NCBI GenBank assembly: GCA_963556495.2
Contig: OY747714.1
Location: forward strand, 50,591,041 to 50,655,040
Length of the DNA stretch: 64,000 nucleotides
Source of the DNA: Valencia hispanica
Lineage: Eukaryota > Chordata > Actinopteri > Cyprinodontiformes > Valenciidae
Direction: 5' to 3'
Part shown: positions 56,875-64,000 of the stretch, in pieces
Numbering within the stretch: the first letter of the stretch is position 1
Layout of the letters: each line of letters begins with the position of its first letter
The notes under the pieces: model-generated
Seen by the model: only the letters and a program-made list of their open reading frames with translations
What the model was told of the DNA's origin: nothing
The model's database searches: none
Translations under genes and position numbers: made by a program

Positions 56875-58323
56875 TACTCAGCAAAAAAAGAAACGTCCCT
56901 TTTTCAGGACTGTGTTTCAACAATAATGTTATACATAAATAATGTAAATAACTTTAAAGATCTTCATTGTAAAGGGATTAAAAAATGTTTTCCATGCATG
57001 TTCAATTTACCATAATCAATTAATTAACATGCACCTGTGGAATGGTCGTTAAGACCTTAACAGCTTACAGAAAGTAGGCATTTAAGATCACAGTTCTAAA
57101 AACGCAGGACACTAAAGAGACTTGTCTACCGACTGTGAAAAGCAGCCAAAGAAAGATGCCCAGGGTCCCTGCTCATCTGCGTGAACGTGCATTAGGCATG
57201 CTGCGGGGAGGCATGAGGACTGCTGATGTGGCTAATGTCCGCACTGTGAGACGCCTAAGACAGCGCTACAGGGAGACAGGAAGGTCAGCTGATCATCCTC
57301 GCAGTGGAAGACCACGTGTAACAACACCTGCACAGGATCGGTACATCCGAATATCACACCTGCGTGACAGGTACAGGATGGCCACAACAACTGCCCGAGT
57401 CACACCAGGAACACACAATCCCTCCATCAGTGCTCAGACTGTCTGCAATAGGCTGAGAGAGGCTGGACTGAGGGCTTGTAGGCCTGTTGTAAGGCAGGTC
57501 CTTACCAGACATCACCAGCAACAACGCCGCCTATGGGCACAAACCCACCTTCACTGGACCAGACAGGAGTGGCAAAAAGTGTTCTTCACTGATGAGTCAC
57601 GGTTTTGTCTCACCAGGGGTTGATGGACGGATTCGTGTTTATCGTGGAAGGAATGAGCTTTACACCGAGGCCTGTACCCTGGAGCGGGATGGATTTGGAG
57701 GTGGGGGGTCCGTCATGGTCTGGGGCGGTATATCACATCACCATCGGACTGAGCTTGTTGTCATTGCAGGCAATCTCAATGCCTTGCGGTACAGGGAAGA
57801 CATCCTCCTCCCTCATGTGGTACCCTTTATGCATGCTCATCCAGACATGATCCTCCAGCAGGACAATGCCACCAGCCATGCTGCTCGTTCTGTGCGTGAG
57901 CAGCGAAGAGCCCAGATCTCAATCCCATTGAGCACGTCTGGGACCTGTTGGATCGCAGGGTGAGGGCTAGGGCCATTCCCCCCAGAAATGTCCAGGAACT
58001 TGCAAGTGCCTTGGTGGAAGAGTGGGGTAACATCTCACAGCAAGAACTGACAAATCCGGTCCAGTCCATGAGGAGGAGATGCACTGCAGTACTTCAAGCA
58101 GCTGGTGGCCACACTAGATACTGACTGGTACTTTTGATTTTGAGCCTCCCTTCATTCAAGGACACATTATTCTATTTCTGTTAGTCACATGTCTGTGAAA
58201 CATTTTTAGTTTATGTCTTATGCTGTTGACTCTTTTAGTGTTCATACAAATATTTACACACATTAAGCTTACTGAAAGTAAAAACAGTTGAAAGTCAGAG
58301 GACTTTTCTTTTTTTGCTGAGTT
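56875..58323 (+). mobile_element. Tc1/mariner element with both termini
   Basis: Both ends carry actcagcaaaaaaagaaa in inverted orientation and are bordered by TA (56873-56874 and 58324-58325). The transposase lies within (57156-58124). Confidence 0.88.
57156..58124 (+). pseudogene. Tc1-like transposase, frameshifted
   Basis: From ATG 57156: a paired-type helix-turn-helix (LRERALGMLRGGMRTADVA), hook GRPRVTTPAQD, a second DNA-binding helix set (QTVCNRLREAGL) and TDESRF (first Asp, about 57590). A frameshift follows near 57615. In the next frame come GGGGSVMVWGGIS and QQDNATSH (second Asp). A deletion around 57915 then removes about 45 bases before the PIEHVWDLLDR block with the third acidic residue. 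It reads to TRY and TGA at 58122-58124. Inactive as read. Confidence 0.88.
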
Positions 58324-58325
58324 TA

Positions 58326-59570
58326 GAACAACTCCAATAGTATCTGTACAGGTAGAAATGGGAGAACGGCCATTGCAACTGAGAATCAAACAACTGTCAT
58401 TGAATTATTGGGCAAGTATACAGGATCTACAGATGATAAAAAAAGCTATGAATGCATGCTGGGAAAGTGAAAACAAAAAGTTTGAGAGTGTAATTAGGAT
58501 ATTAAATAGGTTAGCAAAGATTATGAAATTACATGATAAAACAATAAAACAAATTCTTACATTCAGCCACCCCAATTTGTTTTTTTCCAAACGTAAATAT
58601 AGATTTTTACATTCAAAATAAAATGGAAATCAGTAAAGGCAAAGGAAACTGGGACGAGAGTGTTGAAGAAAGATTAGGTAGTACACATAAATCGTTTATT
58701 CCAGTGTTCACAGATGGGTCAAAAGATTCAGAAAAAGAGAATAAAGGATTTTCTTTCTGTATTCCAATATTAGGTAGATATGGAATACAAAAATTATCAG
58801 TGTTTACGGTGGAAATGTTAGCAATTTCATTTAGTTTACAATGAATAGAATAAAAAAGGATATGTTATGTTCAGACTCACTATCAGCTCTAATGTCACTT
58901 AAATCAATGTCAACAGATAGTAGACCTGATATATTATTTGAAATATATTGAAGCTTATTTAGGTCAAAAAAGATTGAGTCAGAAATAAGATTAATGTGGG
59001 TTCCAGCACACAGGGGGGTCGAGGGAAATGAAAGTAGCATACAGTGTAGCAAAAGTGAAAGCAATTATTAAAAAACAAATCATGGGCGAATGGCAGGATC
59101 AGTGGATAAGGGAAAAAGAAAGGACGGCATCTTTATCATAAACAGGAAAAAGTAGGAAGAATGAATATTATACAAATGAATAATAGAGATCAAACAGTTA
59201 TATCACGGCTAAAGATGGGACATACAGCGTTAAATAGCACGCTTTATTTGATAGGGAAACATCCTACAGGTTTATGTGTTTGTGGAGAGGACAGGGAAAC
59301 GGTGGAACATATGTTCCAATGTGTTTGCACTAAATATATAGAAAACAGGAAGAGGTTAAAAAGTTTGAAGTTAAAAGTAAAAGTGGGGGAAAATGTATAT
59401 ACAGGTTAGTTTTGGAATTCTTAAGAGGAAGTGGATTAATAAGAAGAATATAGTTTTTGTTTTAATTTACAGAATATTGTCCCGCTACGATACACACTCC
59501 TATACAGTAGGTGGCGGAAATGCACCGGGCGCTAGTTGCCACCCTCCAGTAAACAAAAAAGAAGAAGAAG
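58326..59570 (+). pseudogene. I/Nimb-like LINE C-terminal part with RNase H
   Basis: After a VEMGERPLQLRIKQLSLNYW segment (58355-58420), the + strand shows an RNase H domain: VFTDGSKDSEKENKGFSF (58705-58760), VFTVEMLAISFSL (about 58800), a degraded CSDSLSAL block (about 58875) and WVPAHRGVEGNE-type sequence (about 59000). It ends with VISRLKMGHTALNSTLY and CVCGEDRETVEHMFQC (59180-59330). The 3' end is ggtggcggaaatgcaccggg plus (AAG)n. The Tc1 element abuts its 5' side, and stops and shifts are common. Confidence 0.7.
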
Positions 59571-60283
59571 AGTGTACATAAGATTAATATAGAATGTTTT
59601 GGTCTTCCTAGGTCAGCGTATGTGAATGCTTTATGTTCACTGTTCCTCCTTGTTGATCAAAGAGCTTCATTAAATCCTTAAACGACTGAAGGAATCTGTT
59701 CTCCTCCTTTTATGAAGACATTTCAACAACAGATGGACGGATCCAACTTTTAGGTTCTGATCTCCAGACCAGTTGGTGGCGGTAATGCGCCGATTCCTTG
59801 TTTACTGACAATAAACACCAAGAAGAAGAAGAGGTCGTCGGCGGTGGTCAACCAGCAGCCAGGTTCTTGGTCTCTTGTTGGATTGTTTCATTTCTTCTGA
59901 TATTCGGATCGGTTCGGTCCAGCACTAATCAGACCCAACAAGGAGCCAGAACAGCAGGCGTCCCGGTTCCGACTGGATCCGCTCCAGAACTCCGGCTGGA
60001 AGCTCCATCCAGTAAGTCCTAAAGGTTCTTTAAGACCCGGTTCCGACAGACTGAAGGTTCTAGCTGGATCTGAGCTGGTTCGGTTCGGTTCTGCTGTGTG
60101 TTTTCCTCATAATCACCAGCTCCCGTTAGCATCGGTGCTAGCTGCTAGTGTGTTGCTAAGCTGAAGGACCCCGCTTAGCTGCCCTCGTAGATGCCGGTCT
60201 CTGAACGCAGCAATAAAGCAGAAGCAGACGGAACATCTGGCTCTAGGATTGGACCTTTTTCTGGACCCGAGGACGTCCTTGTG
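59569..60283 (+). promoter_or_regulatory. Second copy of the ZNF promoter/first-exon block
   Basis: Matches 27199-27980, with about 115 bases missing early, about 60 extra bases at 59869-59935, and the donor GTAAGT conserved at 60012. By position it would be the start of a third ZNF unit, the remainder lying beyond 64000. Homology ends at 60283. Confidence 0.5.
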
Positions 60284-61180
60284 TTATGAGGTTATATGCT
60301 TTGTTGTTGTTATTATTATTATTATCAGTAGGCCTACTATCATTACTAGGCTATTGCTATAATTGGGAATTGGCACCAGACCTCTGATAATAATTTATCC
60401 TTTATTATTGTTATCATTACTAGGCCTAATAGTAGCCATCATCTGCATTATTTACAGAAGCTTGCAGGTAGGTGATGTTAATGTGAGACCTGAGCCTGCT
60501 TTACCTTGCAAAGATCCTCAATTCTTGGCTCAATGTTTGATAAACATGGCCGACGTCACAGAGTTGAGGATTTTCCTGCATCAATGCTGCCCAGAATGAC
60601 AAAAGAGGGGAGGAGCTACAGCATTCCTTCAGTCTACTGTCACTCTTCAGCTCAATAAGCTGCTCCTGTATATCAGCTCGTTTGCTGTGCACACAAACGG
60701 ATCTCAAACCCACGCAAAGAGCGATAATCGTCTGTAAACTACGTCACAAATAGTTTTCTCATTGCTGACAGGTTGCATAGACGCTGATTGAAATGGGGAG
60801 GAGAAATCGTGTGTCGTTCCTGCATCAGTGATACAGTCTACAAGGCTGGGGAACATGTTGCAGTTCCCTCCACTAATGCGGCCATAGAGGTCTAGTTTTA
60901 CTGTGAAGGCGTGCGCTTTGTCTGCAAGGAGCAAAATATGAGTTTTGCGGCCTTCCAAAGACAGTTTAAGGCCATTCAAGCGGTCAAATATATAGACCAA
61001 ATAAGACAGAGATGCAAGACGCATAGTGTCATTCAGATGCTTCACCAGATCTGATTTTATTTTATTTTAAAAACCCCTTCACCTCCTCTCCAGCTCATAC
61101 AACCCTGTAACAGCCGCCCCCCTGGAGAGCCAGGAACTTCAGTGTGACTCGTGTCCCCCACCGGTTGAGAACCACCAGTT
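60284..61180 (-). mobile_element. hAT (Charlie-like) remnant
   Basis: The minus strand at 60704-61045 reads FDRLNGLKLSLEGRKTHILLLADKAHAFTVKLDLY and then FPSLVDC, the insertion-domain region found in Charlie/GTF2IRD2-like transposases. The right end near 61178 reads, as complement, ctggtggttctcaaccggtg, a hAT-like terminus. Confidence 0.6.
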
Positions 61181-62440
61181 TAAAGGGTACAAACGAAGAT
61201 GAGTCACATTTTCAGGGACTAACGAGCAGAAAAAAGAAAAACAGCTGAAGTTGGATGAATGAATTATTAGCTTGTAACAGGGGCGTCCCCAGAGCTGTTT
61301 TCAAATCTACTGTGAAACGTTTTTTACTCGTGACATATGAGAAATATGACCAGGAACGCACAATATTGCTTAAGTGAATATTTTTCGTGACTACACAGGA
61401 TTTAAGTGTTGTTTTTCTTCCAACCTTGTCTTCTTTTTTTGTAATAACACGGTATATTTAAAATTTGAGCTCATGTTGGATTTTGCCTTTTTTAAATTGA
61501 AACGTCTTCATTGAGAGCAAAGGGGAACCAAATTGTCCACAAAGTTGCCCAAAGAGTCTGGTACTGATTCTGGAGTACACTATTTTTACTGACTTCCCTT
61601 CCCTTCACCTGTGTTTCCTAATCCGTCCCTCGGTTTGCAGAAGTCGTGGGTACAGTTTTGGCACGCTGCTCTTCAAGACCTCAAACTGTCGTCAAATGCT
61701 GTTGGAAATAACCGGCCGGTGTTTCGCTCTCTTAACCACCAAAAATGTAAATTTAGGACATGCCTGTTACTTTCACATACATATACTAGATTCATAATAC
61801 ATATTTAAGAATTTTTCTATTGATTTGGAGATAGATTGAATGTACGTCAAAATGCCAATCTATGATATGCTGCTCATTTTCAGAAGTTAATTTCTCCTTT
61901 CCTTTGTGACAACAAACTCTCTTTGGATTTTGTTAAAGGATCATCTATACTTTAACCAGATAAAAATATATTTCATAATTTTACTGTAGATTTTTCGAGG
62001 TAAATTGTATGCTAATCATTATCCAACATATGCAAATTTATAATTATCCATTTTTAGTCTATTATTAAAACGTCCGTTTCATGTCCAGGTTTACAGGAAG
62101 GATCAAATATATCTTGTGCAGTTTTCAAACGTCTGCCGGGTATTTCCAAGTGTCGACTCAAATATTTATTCCGGACCTGTGCGCTGCGTTCGGCGAGCGC
62201 AGAGCGAGACGCAGGAGAGTCAGAGTGAAGCGCATGCGGATGCCAGCACCGCAGCAGACCTGCGCTCGCGGCCCGAGCATTTGGAGCAGAGTTGAGCGCA
62301 TGGGAGAACATTTATTAAGCGATTTTGAGAGTTTTAGCAGGTATGGCGTCACACCACACCACACAACACTGTTTTTTTGGTTTTTTTGTTTCTCTAACCT
62401 GGTTAGGGGAACAAATATAAGCGCAAAAAGTTTTTGAGAA
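61181..62440. other. Unassigned sequence
   Basis: No gene or known repeat recognised. A somewhat GC-rich stretch lies at 62170-62300. Confidence 0.4.
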
Positions 62441-62442
62441 GA

Positions 62443-64000
62443 AAAGTTTGGGTGTTTCATCCGCTCACTAGGAAAAGTTTGGGTGTTTCATCCGCTCACC
62501 AGGAAAAGTTTGGGTGTTTCATCCGCTCACTATGAAAAGTTTGTGTTTTTCATCCGCTCACTATGAAAAGTTTGTGTTTTTCATCCGCTCACTATGAAAA
62601 GTTTGTTTTTCATCCGCTCACTATGAAAAGTTTGTTTTTCATCCGCTCACCAGGAAAAGTTTGGGTGTTTCATCCGCTCACTATGAAAAGTTTGTGTTTT
62701 TCATCCGATCACTATGAAAAGTTTGTGTTTTTCATCCGATCACTATGAAAAGTTTGTGTTTTTCATCCGATCACTATAAAAAGTTTGTGTGTTTCATCCG
62801 CTCACCAGGAAAAGTTTGGGTGTTTCATCCGCTCACCAGGAAAAGTTTGGGTGTTTCATCCGCTCACCAGGAAAAGTTTGTGTTTTTCATCCGCTCACCA
62901 GGAAAAGTTTGGGTGTTTCATCCGCTCACCAGGAAAAGTTTGGGTGTTTCATCCGCTCACTAGGAAAAGTTTGTGTTTTTCATCCGCTCACCAGGAAAAG
63001 TTTGGGTGTTTCATCCGCTCACCAGGAAAAGTTTGGGTGTTTCATCCGCTCACCAGGAAAAGTTTGTGTTTTTCATCCGCTCACCAGGAAAAGTTTGGGT
63101 GTTTCATCCGCTCACCAGGAAAAGTTTGGGTGTTTCATCCGCTCACTAGGAAAAGTTTGGGTGTTTCATCCGCTCACTATGAAAAGTTTGTGTTTTTCAT
63201 CCGCTCACTATGAAAAGTTTGTGTTTTTCATCCGCTCACTATGAAAAGTTTGTGTGTTTCATCCGCTCACTATGAAAAGTTTGTGTTTTTCATCCGCTCA
63301 CTATGAAAAGTTTGTGTTTTTCATCCGCTCACTATGAAAAGTGTGTTTTTCATCCGCTCACTATGAAAAGTTTGTGTTTTTCATCCGCTCACCAGGAAAA
63401 GTTTGGGTGTTTCATCCGCTCACCAGGAAAAGTTTGGGTGTTTCATCCGCTCACCAGGAAAAGTTTGGGTGTTTCATCCGCTCACCAGGAAAAATTTGGG
63501 TGTTTCATCCGCTCACCAGGAAAAGTTTGTGTTTTTCATCCGCTCACCAGGAAAAGTTTGGGTGTTTCATCCGCTCACCAGGAAAAGTTTGGGTGTTTCA
63601 TCTGCTCACTATGAAAAGTTTGGGTGCTTCATCCGCTCACTAGGAAAAGTTTGAGTGCTTCATCCGCTCACTATGAAAAGTTTGGGTGTTTCATCCGCTC
63701 ACTATGAAAAGTTTGTGTTTTTCATCCGCTCACTATGAAAAGTTTGGGTGTTTTTCATCCGCTCACCAGGAAAAGTTTGGGTGTTTCATCCGCTCACTAT
63801 GAAAAGTTTGGGTGTTTCATCCGCTCACTATGAAAAGTTTGTGTTTTTCATCCGCTCACCAGGAAAAGTTTGGGTGTTTCATCCGCTCACTAGGAAAAGT
63901 TTGGGTGTTTCATCCGCTCACCAGGAAAAGTTTGGGTGTTTCATCCGCTCACTATGAAAAGTTTGGGTGTTTCATCCGCTCACTAGGAAAAGTTTGGGTG
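62443..64000. repeat. 31-bp minisatellite, continuing past the right edge
   Basis: About 50 tandem units of gaaaagtttgggtgtttcat plus ccgctcaccag. Two main variants occur: ccagGAAAAGTTTGGGTG and ctatGAAAAGTTTGTGTT. From 62800 to 63150 they follow an A-A-B order, giving a 93-bp higher-order unit. A few units are one or two bases shorter. Because 31 is not a multiple of three, frames stay open in all three forward registers. Confidence 0.95.

Noticed and set aside
62563..63957. Overlapping frames with PGKVWVFHPLT-type repeats
   Set aside because: They arise from a 31-bp satellite open in all three forward frames; there is no start context or neighbouring exon.
62443..64000. CRISPR-like array appearance
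   Set aside because: Units are contiguous with no unique spacers, and the genome is vertebrate.

Overview
The window looks like a repeat-rich accessory region of a teleost fish genome. Genes are intron-split, C2H2 zinc-finger exons carry TGE(K/R)P linkers, and nearly everything else is vertebrate or fish-type transposons: L2-like and Rex1/Babar-like LINEs, an I/Nimb-like RNase H LINE, hAT, Tc1/mariner, a TTAA-target element, LTR elements and an endogenous retrovirus. I see no operons, CRISPR arrays or tRNA/rRNA genes.

The host backbone is a direct tandem array of C2H2 zinc-finger (ZNF) genes on the + strand. Unit 1 is already in progress at the left edge: a charged-repeat exon at 1-296 splices in phase 0 to a 20-finger exon at 6210-7997, followed by a decaying finger tail to 8470. 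Unit 2 has a probable promoter/first exon at 27199-27980, a charged-repeat exon at 37982-38585 and a 20-finger exon at 45520-47295. A copy of the promoter block at 59569-60283 implies that a third unit starts there and continues past the right edge. The 3' flanks of units 1 and 2 (to about 11060 and 48650) are homologous, so the whole cassette was duplicated. A fourth ZNF fragment lies antisense inside an L2-like element at about 33385-33665.

Transposon layers by region. 300-6200 (intron): a possible LTR and three minus-strand L2-like fragments. 9554-10672: a retroelement present only in unit 1. 11777-19328: an endogenous retrovirus on the minus strand with both LTRs and a 4-bp target duplication. 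19340-22761: a deleted L2 and a hAT transposase remnant. 24129-25963: a LINE ORF1 remnant and a Tc1 remnant. 30190-34220: a nearly full-length L2-like LINE with an SGNH-type ORF1. 35383-37691: a hAT element with a perfect 8-bp target duplication, carrying a TTAA-target element. 38700-45350 (intron of unit 2): Tc1, BED/hAT and L2 pieces plus a 3.1-kb G-rich hairpin-bearing retroelement with a 17-bp target duplication. 48657-56760: LTR fragments and a Rex1-like LINE split by a complete non-coding LTR element. 56875-59570: a Tc1 element and an I-like LINE. 60284-61180: a hAT remnant. 62443-64000: a 31-bp minisatellite running off the edge.

The ZNF genes encode probable nuclear DNA-binding proteins: a charged tandem-repeat N-terminal region followed by about 20 fingers. 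Such clusters in vertebrates commonly expand alongside mobile elements; whether these proteins bind the neighbouring elements is inference only.
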